Part shown: positions 38,116 to 45,942 of the stretch, in pieces
How positions within the stretch are numbered: the stretch's first letter is position 1
How the letters are laid out: every line of letters begins with the position of its first letter
NCBI GenBank assembly: GCA_964392265.1
Contig: CAYMOS010000004.1
Span: forward strand, 62,001-126,000
Origin: CALMAK01 sp964392265
GTDB lineage: Bacteria > Patescibacteriota > Saccharimonadia > Saccharimonadales > Saccharimonadaceae
DNA: 64,000 nt
Reading direction: 5' to 3'
The notes under the pieces: model-generated
Seen by the model: the letters and a program-made list of their open reading frames with translations, nothing else
Told to the model about the DNA's origin: nothing
Database searches by the model: none
Program-made: the position numbers and the translations under genes

Positions 38116-38950
38116 AGTTGGTGACGATAATCTCCGTTACCGCACCCCTTTTTGACGAATCGCTATTTATCATACGTTTTGCATAGACTGTATCTACGCG
38201 CCATTTTTTGTAGAGCTCGCGAGTAAAAGGAGTGTCTGAATTCGATAGCATGACATAACAGCCTCTATCACTTAACTCATTATACAGTTCAGCCAGCCTC
38301 TCGTGGTCGTTTTTGTAAAATTGCTCTTTATTGTACCGCTTAAAATCTGAATATACATCTTTTGGGTAATATGGAGGGTCTAGATATATAAAATCTCCAG
38401 CCTTGGCGTTAACGAGTACTTTTTCAAAGCTCGCATTAAAGACTTTTGTATCACTAAGTGTGTTGCTTGCGGCAAGCAGTCTTTCGGCTTGTACGATATT
38501 CGGATTCTTATAGCCTGCGAACGGAACATTGAACTGTCCACTTTTATTGACACGGTAAAGACCGTTAAAACACGTTCTGTTTAGATAAATAAGCCTTGCA
38601 GCTCTCTCGAGAGGAGCTAGTGAATAGGGGTCTTGTGCTCGGACTTCGTAAAAGAAATCTTTATCATTCACATAGCTTTTTAGTGCCTCTATAAGCTCTT
38701 CCGGTTGGTCACGAACAACGTTGTAAGCATTCACCAGGTCGTCATTGATATCGGCAATCACGGCAGTTTTAGGCGATACTGCAAAATATAAAGCTCCACC
38801 ACCGATAAATGGCTCAAAGTAGACATTATAGTCTTTGGGCATTCGCCTCAGAAGTTCGTCTAACAATTGGGTTTTGCCACCAGCCCACTTTAGAAATGGT
38901 TGGCTTACCCTCTGTTTGACCGCGTTCTTTCGTGCTACTGCTATACCCAT
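38105..38950 (-). CDS. D12-class N6-adenine DNA methyltransferase (2), Dam-like
   Basis: Start MGIAVARKNAVKQ at 38950 is chosen because TATAAT lies 9 nt upstream; the longer frame runs over that promoter. The 281-aa enzyme has FLKWAGGKTQLLDELL, YFEPFIGGGALYF and FIYLDPPYYP, very close to Dam/DpnM architecture, where the target is GATC-like. It is promoter-proximal, so methylation would be established before the endonuclease is made. Confidence 0.92.
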   Translation of the reverse strand: MGIAVARKNAVKQRVSQPFLKWAGGKTQLLDELLRRMPKDYNVYFEPFIGGGALYFAVSPKTAVIADINDDLVNAYNVVRDQPEELIEALKSYVNDKDFFYEVRAQDPYSLAPLERAARLIYLNRTCFNGLYRVNKSGQFNVPFAGYKNPNIVQAERLLAASNTLSDTKVFNASFEKVLVNAKAGDFIYLDPPYYPKDVYSDFKRYNKEQFYKNDHERLAELYNELSDRGCYVMLSNSDTPFTRELYKKWRVDTVYAKRMINSDSSKRGAVTEIIVTNYDY

Positions 38951-39266
38951 CTGCGTTGTATTATATACGGTTATGCTGATAAAGAGTAGTCTTACTTCAG
39001 TACACGAGTGGCACACAGATTACTTCGTTTTAATACTTTGATCACATAAACATCTGTATTCTTACAGCACTCCACGTAAGGTATTCAAAAGTATACATAA
39101 ACCTTTAATCTGGGGTAGCTCCCAGATAAGAGGCTGTCTTTTCGGATACACATATCCCTCACATTCTCCGTGACCCTCTCTTGACCCCTCTGTTATCCTA
39201 GCCTCACTTGCTTCGCGCCCTGTTTTGTGGGGATGCATAACACAGCAAGAAGAAAGGAGACGTTGT

Positions 39267-39470
39267 ATGACGCAGCAGAAACAAAACAAACAAAGTGGCT
39301 TTCCTGCATCTAGCGGTGACATGGTGAGCTACAGCAAACGTGGCAGACCTTCACGTTCTGGCAATGTCCGTATTGAGCCTATCCATGTGCAGGAGCGTAA
39401 TCTCACAAAGCTCGCACAGATATTAGAGCAGTATGCTCGGTACATGGATGCAAGTGCATCGAAAGCGTAG
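39267..39470 (+). CDS. Small basic element-encoded protein
   Basis: A 67-aa protein starting MTQQKQNKQSGFPAS after SD GAAAGGAGAC. It is hydrophilic and basic with a C-terminal helix (RNLTKLAQILEQYARYMDAS). No family recognised. It lies between the divergent methylase operon and the recombinase, where small DNA-binding or directionality proteins are often found (inference only). Confidence 0.6.
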   Translation: MTQQKQNKQSGFPASSGDMVSYSKRGRPSRSGNVRIEPIHVQERNLTKLAQILEQYARYMDASASKA

Positions 39471-40054
39471 CTTGGTTGTGTATGGTATCGCTCAGTAACG
39501 CGGCACAGTACGCAGATACGTGGCACTCTATACCTATCGTTCCGCCTATCATGTCACTTGTGGGCTTTGCGAGCGAAACACCCCCGTTGTACCGATACAG
39601 GAACCATGTGACTGTTACCCTACTAAAGGGTAACGACCGACCTCACGTGCGGGGGCGGAGTGATCAGGAGCAGCGGCAGTTAGTATTCGCAAGGTTGCTA
39701 GCCTAGGAGCGGATGGAGTCTGTGACAATCTAAAAACAAACACAATCATCAATGTGGTAACAAATTGGCGTCGCTAGCAACAATCTAGCAATTAGCCACA
39801 ACCTAAGCAATACCAACTAATGCCAACGAGAAGCCAGTGGCGTATGAGGATACACTAGCGTGGAATTTTAAGAGGCACACAGCTAAGGCTGCGCCATTAA
39901 AATCCTGCTTGAATAATCCTCATAAACCCACTGGACTTCTCTCGGCAAGAGAGCGTTAATAGGATGACAGAAAGAATAATAACAGAGGTACATGGATACT
40001 TCGAACAAAATAATAACATAACCCGTGGCACCCGCCACAGAAAGGAGGAAGCCT
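39471..40054. other. Long gene-free leader upstream of the tRNA-Glu recombinase
   Basis: 584 nt without a convincing gene. It contains a perfect 8-bp hairpin (GTTACCCT/AGGGTAAC, 39613-39633), an A/C-rich stretch with repeated CTAGCAA-like words (about 39765-39800), and nested inverted repeats around 39845-39926 (GAGGAT ... ATCCTC enclosing GGAATTTTAA ... TTAAAATCC). It may be the recombinase 5' UTR or a regulatory RNA. Confidence 0.45.
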
Positions 40055-41743
40055 ATGAACACCCTACTACTCCAGAGTATGGAGCAAGTCACAGGCACTA
40101 CGGAACGACCACGCATAGCCGTATCGTATGTCCGTGTGTCTACCAAGCGTCAGGCTGAAAAAGGCGGCACCAGTGAAGGCTTTTCTATCCCAGCACAAAA
40201 AGCAGCTAACCAACAAAAGGCAGAGAGTATGGGAGCCTTTGTCGTCAAAGAGTTCGTTGACCGTGGTGAATCGGCAAAGACCGCTGACCGTCCAGCACTT
40301 CAAGAGATGCTGTCATACATCAAGGAGCATAGAGTGGACTATGTTATCGTGCATAAACTAGACCGTTTAGCTCGTAACCGTGCAGATGATGTCGAGATAA
40401 GCAAGCTACTGAGTAGTGTCGATGTGCAGCTTGTGTCAACGACTGAGTCGTTTGACGACAGCACGCCATCAGGCAGCCTGATGCACGGCATTATGAGTTC
40501 AGTGGCAGAGTTCTACAGCAACAACTTAGCCCATGAAGTCAAGAAAGGTATGCTCCAGAAGGTGCAGAGTGGTGGAACACCGTCGAAGGCACCGCTGGGG
40601 TATAAGAATGTCATTAACCGTGACGAACTCGGGCGTGAGGCTCGGACGGTTATTCTCGACCCAGAGCGTGCCCCACTGGTCGCTAAAGCCTTTCAACTCT
40701 ACGCCAAAGGTAATAAGACGGTACAACAAGTAGCCGACCAACTAGCGGCAGAAGGCTTAACGACCGCCCCTACTCCAAAGATTCCCTCAAAAGCCGTTAC
40801 CCAGCCTACGCTGAATAAAGTACTGACCAATCCGTACTACAAAGGCATGATGCGTTACAACGGAGCACTGTATGAAGGAAGCCACGAAAAGCTTGTCGAT
40901 GCCCAAACATGGCAACGGGTGCAAGATATTCTGAAGAGTAACCTACAGGGTGAGCGTACTCGTCAGCACCCCCACTTCTTGAAGAGCACCGTCTGGTGCG
41001 GTTCATGTGGTGGGAGATTACTCGTACAAGTCTCGAAGAACAAGATGGGTAATCACTACCATTACTTTATGTGCAGCAACAGGCACGGTAGACGCAATAA
41101 CTGCCAACAGCGATCGGTGCAGTCCGATGAGGTTGAGCGACGAATTGAAGAATGCTACAAGGATATCTACCTGAGCGAATCCCAAAAAGAAAGCCTCAAA
41201 ACGCTACTTTATGGGGAATTAGATGAACGTCGCAAAGAAGAACTATCTTCACAAGGCAACATACGACTCGAAAAGGATAAGATAGCGAGAAAGCAGAAAA
41301 AGCTGCTTGAAGCACACTATGCTGACGCTATTCCGCTCGACCTACTCAAGCAAGAGCAAGCAGCCCTTGAGCGAGCTATGGCCGACATTGAGACGAGGTT
41401 CTCGGCATTAGAGCAGAATTATACAGACGTAAAGAAGAATCTCGACATGGTGCTAGAGCTGGCAGTAAATGCCAAAAAGCTCTACAAGATAGCGCCCGAA
41501 CACATCAAGCGAATGCTTAACCAAGTATTCTTCGAGAAGGTGTTGGTACACGCCCATGATGATGTCAAACCAAAGAAAACACCAGTCTTTGAAGCGCTAC
41601 TATCCGCACAAACAAAACAGCTCGCTACTTCTAGCGAGCTGTTTGGCCAATCACTGCCGCAAAAGATGGTTTCTTATGCTCGGTGTTTGAGTAAGCAACT
41701 TTTGGTGATCCCGCGGAGAATCGAACTCCGATTGCCAGGATGA
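40055..41743 (+). CDS. Large serine recombinase (integrase) overlapping tRNA-Glu
   Basis: Start at 40055 (MNTLLLQSMEQ) has SD AAAGGAGG. The 562-aa protein has a resolvase domain (AVSYVRVSTKRQ with nucleophile Ser; DYVIVHKLDRLARNR), a recombinase domain (about 180-300), a zinc ribbon (WCGSCGGRLL ... CSNRHGRRNNC) and a coiled-coil motif. The last nine codons, after VIPR, lie within tRNA-Glu read antisense. Joined to the element's left end instead, the frame would continue 12 codons (RSLKLPISARL) to a stop. Confidence 0.94.
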   Translation: MNTLLLQSMEQVTGTTERPRIAVSYVRVSTKRQAEKGGTSEGFSIPAQKAANQQKAESMGAFVVKEFVDRGESAKTADRPALQEMLSYIKEHRVDYVIVHKLDRLARNRADDVEISKLLSSVDVQLVSTTESFDDSTPSGSLMHGIMSSVAEFYSNNLAHEVKKGMLQKVQSGGTPSKAPLGYKNVINRDELGREARTVILDPERAPLVAKAFQLYAKGNKTVQQVADQLAAEGLTTAPTPKIPSKAVTQPTLNKVLTNPYYKGMMRYNGALYEGSHEKLVDAQTWQRVQDILKSNLQGERTRQHPHFLKSTVWCGSCGGRLLVQVSKNKMGNHYHYFMCSNRHGRRNNCQQRSVQSDEVERRIEECYKDIYLSESQKESLKTLLYGELDERRKEELSSQGNIRLEKDKIARKQKKLLEAHYADAIPLDLLKQEQAALERAMADIETRFSALEQNYTDVKKNLDMVLELAVNAKKLYKIAPEHIKRMLNQVFFEKVLVHAHDDVKPKKTPVFEALLSAQTKQLATSSELFGQSLPQKMVSYARCLSKQLLVIPRRIELRLPG

Positions 41744-41777
41744 AAACCTGGTGTCCTAACCGTTAGACGACGGGACC
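41703..41777 (-). tRNA. tRNA-Glu (TTC anticodon), attachment site
   Basis: A cloverleaf folds on the minus strand: 7-bp acceptor GGTCCCG/CGGGATC, anticodon stem CCAGG/CCTGG with loop TTTTCAT (anticodon TTC), T arm CGGAG/CTCCG, discriminator A and encoded CCA. The 3' half forms the right attachment repeat of the element, and the recombinase ends inside it on the opposite strand. Confidence 0.95.
41705..41720. repeat. Right attachment-site repeat inside tRNA-Glu
   Basis: Identical to 33895-33910. It covers the acceptor 3' strand and adjacent T-stem bases of tRNA-Glu. Confidence 0.85.
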
Positions 41778-41805
41778 ATATAATGATACTGATACAGTTT
41801 AGCAA

Positions 41806-41827
41806 AAAAACAACCTCTTGAAAAGAG
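41806..41827 (-). terminator. Terminator for the GC-rich 137-aa gene
   Basis: On the minus strand CCTCTT/AAGAGG closes a 3-nt loop and is followed by TTGTTTTTTTG. It separates the GC-rich transcript from tRNA-Glu. Confidence 0.75.
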
Positions 41828-41937
41828 GTGGATGATGGGTCGTTCGTCCCATCGAGGGGAACCAGTGGTACTGTGGGGTGCGTTTGCACACCCGTGTACA
41901 CTTCTGGCTCCCCCCGACGGGGTTCGATCAGTGCGGC

Positions 41938-42351
41938 TCAGGCCGCGGCGGTGGCCCACAGGCGCGGACTACGCCGACCGTGTCCACGATCCACCTTCGT
42001 GGGCCGTGCCTGGCCATCGGTTGTCACAGCAGCCGACCGCAGTCGGCTCTGCTCCACCAGTGGCATCACAGCCTGGCGACCTCCGTTGATGATGGCACCC
42101 TCGTCGACGAGGGCTTTGACCACCAGGGTGACGAGAGCTCGGTGAGCCCTCTTCTGTCGCAGACCGCCCAGGGGCTGGACTTCGGTGGTGATCCGGTCAA
42201 CCAGATCGGCCTGCCAGGCCGGACCCTGCTTGACGCGGACGGCACCCTCGTGGAGCCGGAAATACACCGCGATGCGACCTCGCATCGCGTTGACCTGCGA
42301 CTTGGTGAACTGGTGGCTGCCGTTGGACTTCTTGTTCTTGCAACGAAGCAT
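41938..42351 (-). CDS. GC-rich basic hypothetical protein
   Basis: A 137-aa protein starting MLRCKNKKSNGSHQF, chosen because AGGAAAGG lies upstream; a longer frame without support exists. It is strongly basic with KSQVNAMRGRIAVYFRLHEGAVRVKQGPAWQADLVDRITTEV, possibly a small winged helix, and a Pro/Arg-rich tail. Codons are biased to G/C at the third position. The 110 nt after its stop are GC-rich and structured, ending at the terminator. No family recognised. Confidence 0.6.
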   Translation of the reverse strand: MLRCKNKKSNGSHQFTKSQVNAMRGRIAVYFRLHEGAVRVKQGPAWQADLVDRITTEVQPLGGLRQKRAHRALVTLVVKALVDEGAIINGGRQAVMPLVEQSRLRSAAVTTDGQARPTKVDRGHGRRSPRLWATAAA

Positions 42352-42558
42352 TTGTATGCTCGCCTTTCCTGATCGTGTGAAATGTGCGATTGACGAACCC
42401 TTTCCAGGGGAAGCAGTATCTGACTGCAATTACCGCCAAATGTGGGCAAAGCGGGGGCTTTGACCCACATTCATCCATCGGATCTGCCGACGAATGAGAA
42501 ACCTTTCATGGTCTCTGCGTTAGCGTCCTAGGACCTTCCTGGACAACGCGTAATCGAA

Positions 42559-42601
42559 ACTATACACCTATTGACAATCTTTGTCAAATATATTGTAAAA
42601 T
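42559..42601. promoter_or_regulatory. Divergent promoters sharing a palindromic -35 pair
   Basis: TTGACA (42571-42576, plus) and TGTCAA (42582-42587, the minus-strand -35) form one 17-bp palindrome. The minus promoter has TATAGT at 42559-42564 with a 17-bp spacer. On the plus strand the best -10 is TAAAAT at 42596-42601, with a long 19-bp spacer, so the minus promoter is the better one. Confidence 0.65.
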
Positions 42602-42686
42602 AGTGTTTTGATCGCCCACCTCAACACTATATCTGGAGGTTCATCAAAAAATGCTTGTGCTTTTGTATATATAATTGTATAAGATA

Positions 42687-42715
42687 TTGACATTTTAAGC
42701 ATTTTGTGATAAATT
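42687..42715 (+). promoter_or_regulatory. Consensus promoter for the GC-rich plus-strand genes
   Basis: TTGACA (42687-42692) and TAAATT (42710-42715) are 17 bp apart. Transcription from here gives a leader of about 385 nt before the first large GC-rich gene. Confidence 0.7.
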
Positions 42716-42815
42716 GAAGGTAATCACCCGTGGGTGGTGTGAGGACTAACGCACAGGTGAGGATCGTTGATAAGTCAGATTATTACAGCACATGTACATC
42801 TGACTGCAAGGCGGC

Positions 42816-42929
42816 ATGAATAATGCGAATACGTACGACCTGGTCGTACCTTTTGTCGTGTTATGCATGCTGCTTTGCAGCGCCACTTTTAGATGGGCGT
42901 TGAGCGTTTGCTCGCGCCGCAAAAAGTGA
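42816..42929 (+). CDS. Possible 37-aa membrane leader peptide
   Basis: ATG at 42816 follows AAGGCGG and opens a 37-codon frame with a hydrophobic core (LVVPFVVLCMLLCSATF) and a basic end (CSRRKK). It sits in the long leader ahead of the GC-rich genes. Could be a regulatory leader peptide or chance; only composition and position support it. Confidence 0.35.
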   Translation: MNNANTYDLVVPFVVLCMLLCSATFRWALSVCSRRKK

Positions 42930-43105
42930 AGAAGTGCATGTTTATTTAGTTTACCCATTAGGTATCATCACGATACTCCCGAAGGAGGTGACGTTCTGCG
43001 ACCTTGGCGATCATTCGCCAGCAGAACGTTGCCTCTTTCACGAGGGCGACACTTGCTGCGGCAACCGTGCCAAAAGCAAGCTAACTCTCGGGAAGGAGCA
43101 TCGTG
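42930..43105 (+). promoter_or_regulatory. Structured leader with SD-like site ahead of the GC-rich genes
   Basis: GAAGGAGGTGA at about 42979-42989 is a near-perfect ribosome-binding sequence, but no long frame follows it. The next bases form a stacked hairpin (ACGTTCTGC ... GCAGAACGT enclosing TGGCGA/TCGCCA, about 42990-43030). The true start at 43106 has its own SD further on. It may be a decoy or standby site, or structured control RNA. Confidence 0.45.
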
Positions 43106-43915
43106 ATGAGCAAGCCGAAGAACCAGAAGACCGTCAGCGCCAAGGCCCTGCTGGCCCAAATGGACGCCCTGGCAGAGCTCGCTCGCCAGGACTACGTTCG
43201 AGCCATCCAGGCTGTCGAGGCCAAGGTCACCGAGGCACACGCCCTGCGGGGCACGGCTCTCGCCGAGGCCACCCAGGAGGCTCTGCCTCAGCGCGACGAA
43301 CTGAGCAGGTTTATCGCCATATACGGCGATCAGGTCATCCCCGCCCACGCGGCCGTCAAGGCCGCCGCCGCGAGGGATGACCTGCCCGCCGCGAAGGCTC
43401 AGGCCGACAAGATGCTCGACGGCCTCGAGGCCCTCGCTGCCATCTCGCCCGACCTGGCCAAGAAGTTTGAGGCCTACGAGCGCCGCCTGGCGACGCTCGA
43501 GGCCAACGACACGGCCCAGGAGGCCAAGATCAAGGCGCTTGAAGAGGCAGTCCGCCTGCTGAACGGCAGGATTGACTACATCAATAGCTACCTTGGGCAG
43601 GCCACCTCGGGCAAGGGCTTCGAGCCCTTCGACCCCTCCGGGTCGCCCGTGGCGCCGGTCGTCCCGTCGCCGGTCCCCCAGGACCCGGATCCCACCACGG
43701 ATCCAGACAGCCTGGCGGCTGCCCCCGCGGCCGCCCAGACCGATGACGAGCCCGAGCCGCCGAAGTTCCCCAAGAAGGGGATTTTCCGGACGCTTCAAGA
43801 GCGCATCGGCCTTGGTCGTTCCAACGGGGACGGGGACTCCGTCCCCTTCCGACCGAGCCAGTTCGCTGGCCCGGTCACGTCCAACAACCCCGCCACCGCC
43901 GGTGGCGCCCACTGA
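43106..43915 (+). CDS. GC-rich helical protein with proline-rich C-terminus
   Basis: A 269-aa protein starting MSKPKNQKTVSAKALL after SD GGAAGGAG. Residues 1-155 are helical and coiled-coil-like (AQMDALAELARQDYVRAIQAVEAKV; LEANDTAQEAKIKALEEAV). The rest is Pro/Asp-rich with a basic end. Codon use is strongly G/C-biased, unlike the host genes. It precedes the 553-aa membrane protein by 11 nt, so they form one operon. No family recognised; alternative frames are also open because of high GC, but only this one has an SD at its start. Confidence 0.65.
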   Translation: MSKPKNQKTVSAKALLAQMDALAELARQDYVRAIQAVEAKVTEAHALRGTALAEATQEALPQRDELSRFIAIYGDQVIPAHAAVKAAAARDDLPAAKAQADKMLDGLEALAAISPDLAKKFEAYERRLATLEANDTAQEAKIKALEEAVRLLNGRIDYINSYLGQATSGKGFEPFDPSGSPVAPVVPSPVPQDPDPTTDPDSLAAAPAAAQTDDEPEPPKFPKKGIFRTLQERIGLGRSNGDGDSVPFRPSQFAGPVTSNNPATAGGAH

Positions 43916-43926
43916 AAGGAGTGATG

Positions 43927-45588
43927 ATGAGCGTCATTGCCATCATTCTGGGCGTCGCTGCGGCGGCGTCCTTCGTCCTTTGGACGAGAACAGGCAGGAC
44001 CCGGCCAAACGGGGAGGTGTATCACCTCATCCCCGGAACGTACGGCTGGTTCCTGTTGGTCAGTGCCCTCGTGGCATACTTCTGGCCGTCCATCCAGGAC
44101 GGACCGGTCGGACCCCACGCAGGACTGTTCGTCGCGGGCTGGGTACTCGCCGCCCTCGTGGTGGCAGTCGTCCCGTTCCTCGGAGCCGTCGCGGTTACGG
44201 CGGTGGTGGCAATCGTCGCCATGCTGGTCGGCCCCGTGGCCCCCGTCATCGCGGCGGAGGTCAACGGAATCCCCTCCAGCACCGCGTCCGCTTCACCAAC
44301 CACCTCACCGTCCCCGACGGTGGAACCCACCCTCGCTCCGGCGACTCAGGTGGCGACCACCCCGGCGGATGTGCCAGCGACCTACCCTGATCGGTACCTC
44401 GAGCTTCTCCGGAAGCACGGGTACACGACGGAGACCGTCGACGGCCAGACCATCCCCGTCTTCGTGGCCAAGTCCACCAAGTACGAGGAGAAGCTCTGGA
44501 CGGATGCCGTCTGCCTGCCGGTCAAGGACCGGGAGGCGGTACTGGCCATGGTACTGGGTTCACCCGACTGCGCGGCGCAAGTCGCGTCGGGTCTGCACCG
44601 TCTGCCCGTTCTCGGGCTCGACGGCAAGACCAAGCAGTTGGGCGACATCAGCCCCTGGCTGGCGGAGTGGTCCGACCCCTCGACCCTCAACGACTGGGCT
44701 CAGTCGGCGATGGAGTCAAAGGGTGCGGATCGCATCGAGTACGCGCGCAAGCTCGTGCTCATCGCGGTCCAGCTGGAGAGGTTCACGGACGGTGGAGTTG
44801 AAAAGGGTCGCGAGACCTCGTACAACTTCCACACGGTCGTGGACGGCAAGGGAGGTGCCCTGTCGGTCGACGCATCGAACCCCGAGGGAGCGATCCCCGA
44901 GTTCGAGCTGTCGCCCAAGCAGTACAAAGGTGACTTCGTCATCTTCCGTGTGACCTACAAGGGTTACAAGGGCTGCTGGGCCGAGTTCGGCGTCAACATC
45001 GGCGACGGCCGCTTCGCAGGGTTCACCTGCGAGAAGCCCAAGCCGACAGAGAAACCGAGCCCGAACCCGACGACGGACAAGCCGAACCCCGAGCCCACCA
45101 AGCCCGGGCCGGGGCCATCGACGCCGCCAACCACGGCGCCACCCAAGACGCCGGAACCAACGCCGACTCCGACGCCGACACCATCGGAGCCGACCAAGAC
45201 GCCAACTCCGACGCCGACTCCGACTCCCTCGCTGGACAAGCCGGACGAGAAGAATCCGAGTGAGCCGCCGGCCGTCAAGCCGACGACCCAGCCGGACCCG
45301 ATCGAATCCAAGGCTCCGAAGCCAAAGGATCCGATCGTGCCGAGCGAGAAGCCGGGTGACCCGATCTCGCCGAAACCGGACAAGTCCGACAAACCGGCTG
45401 TTCCGGTCCCCGACAACGAGGACCATCCACGACCAGCTGACCCACCGAAGGAGGACAAGCCCAACACACCGCCCAAGGAGGACCCGGGTAAGGAGATCCC
45501 TGAGCCCGACGCCCCTCCGGCCGGAGCCCTGTTGGTACTGGCCCCCTTCATCTGGGAGGGCATCCGAAGGTTGCGCCGGGCGGCGTGA
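43927..45588 (+). CDS. GC-rich multi-pass membrane protein with Pro/Thr-rich stalk
   Basis: A 553-aa protein (SD AAAGGAG, 5-nt spacing): membrane segments at about 2-20, 36-54, 68-86 and 88-110, a Ser/Thr/Pro linker, an extracellular domain of about 130-350 with four cysteines, then a stalk of repeated PTPTPTP/EPTKP units, and a C-terminal hydrophobic segment followed by Arg residues (ALLVLAPFIWEGIRRLRRAA). The ending resembles sortase/rhombosortase-type sorting tails but lacks LPXTG. GC-rich throughout. No family recognised. Confidence 0.65.
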   Translation: MSVIAIILGVAAAASFVLWTRTGRTRPNGEVYHLIPGTYGWFLLVSALVAYFWPSIQDGPVGPHAGLFVAGWVLAALVVAVVPFLGAVAVTAVVAIVAMLVGPVAPVIAAEVNGIPSSTASASPTTSPSPTVEPTLAPATQVATTPADVPATYPDRYLELLRKHGYTTETVDGQTIPVFVAKSTKYEEKLWTDAVCLPVKDREAVLAMVLGSPDCAAQVASGLHRLPVLGLDGKTKQLGDISPWLAEWSDPSTLNDWAQSAMESKGADRIEYARKLVLIAVQLERFTDGGVEKGRETSYNFHTVVDGKGGALSVDASNPEGAIPEFELSPKQYKGDFVIFRVTYKGYKGCWAEFGVNIGDGRFAGFTCEKPKPTEKPSPNPTTDKPNPEPTKPGPGPSTPPTTAPPKTPEPTPTPTPTPSEPTKTPTPTPTPTPSLDKPDEKNPSEPPAVKPTTQPDPIESKAPKPKDPIVPSEKPGDPISPKPDKSDKPAVPVPDNEDHPRPADPPKEDKPNTPPKEDPGKEIPEPDAPPAGALLVLAPFIWEGIRRLRRAA

Positions 45589-45942
45589 CCCTATGACGTG
45601 TCCCCGGGCGGCGAGATCACGGCAACCTGCCGTGGCTCGCTGCCCGGGGCTCGTCCCGGTGCTTCATCGCCTAAAAAGGCAACAAACTAAATAAACTGCG
45701 CTTATTCCAGGGAGCTAACACCCCTGCTTGTAGCATTTTTATGCTCGCAGTTCGCGGTATTAGCTCCCTGCTAATCCATGTTTTGTAATAATCTGATTTA
45801 GCCTCGGTCCAGTTTTCCTTAACAATTAGGATGATCATTCGCTCGCTTTTCCTACCGGAAGAGACAGCGACCACTTGTGTTATCAAAAAAGTGTCCAACA
45901 TTACCCTATAATTCTGCTCGTGGAGTGCAGAGAGGAGTTACT
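45589..45942. other. Gene-free junction with two strong hairpin elements
   Basis: 45602-45649 folds as three stacked perfect stems (CCCCGGGC/GCCCGGGG, GCGAG/CTCGC, CACGGCA/TGCCGTG), presumably ending the GC-rich transcript though no U-tract follows. 45708-45770 has 11-bp arms CAGGGAGCTAA/TTAGCTCCCTG enclosing a hairpin AGCAT/ATGCT. A -10 TATAAT at 45907-45912 serves the following surface-protein gene. Confidence 0.55.

Larger units (their letters stand above)
33895..41720. mobile_element. Integrative element in tRNA-Glu carrying a defence island
   Basis: A 16-bp direct repeat (33895-33910 and 41705-41720) bounds 7.8 kb. At the tRNA-proximal end lies a large serine recombinase; the cargo is a Shedu-like nuclease, an AlwI-like endonuclease, two adenine methyltransferases and a small protein. 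Left of the repeat, the histidine kinase ends intact. Removing the element restores a kinase gene whose stop touches the 3' end of tRNA-Glu. There are no replication or virion genes, so it is a genomic islet rather than a phage (inference). Confidence 0.85.
42352..42815. promoter_or_regulatory. Divergent control region of the GC-rich island
   Basis: No gene over 464 nt apart from leaders. The minus-strand leader contains a hairpin near 42444-42472 (GTGGG.CAAAGC/GCTTTG.CCCAC). The region carries two promoters pointing outward plus a further plus-strand promoter at 42687. Confidence 0.6.

Noticed and set aside
39964..40158. Small open frame in front of the tRNA-Glu recombinase
   Set aside because: No SD and it overlaps the recombinase start in another frame.
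33895..41720. Prophage interpretation of the tRNA-Glu element
   Set aside because: No capsid, terminase, portal, tail or replication genes between the repeats.
42746..42958. Minus-strand open frame in the GC-rich leader
   Set aside because: No SD, and it spans the plus-strand promoter's transcript; no better supported than the plus 37-aa frame, which I list only at low confidence.
43572..44953. Overlapping open frames rich in Arg/Ser/Pro in the GC-rich island
   Set aside because: High GC removes stops from several frames; these lack SD sequences and straddle the two frames that have them.
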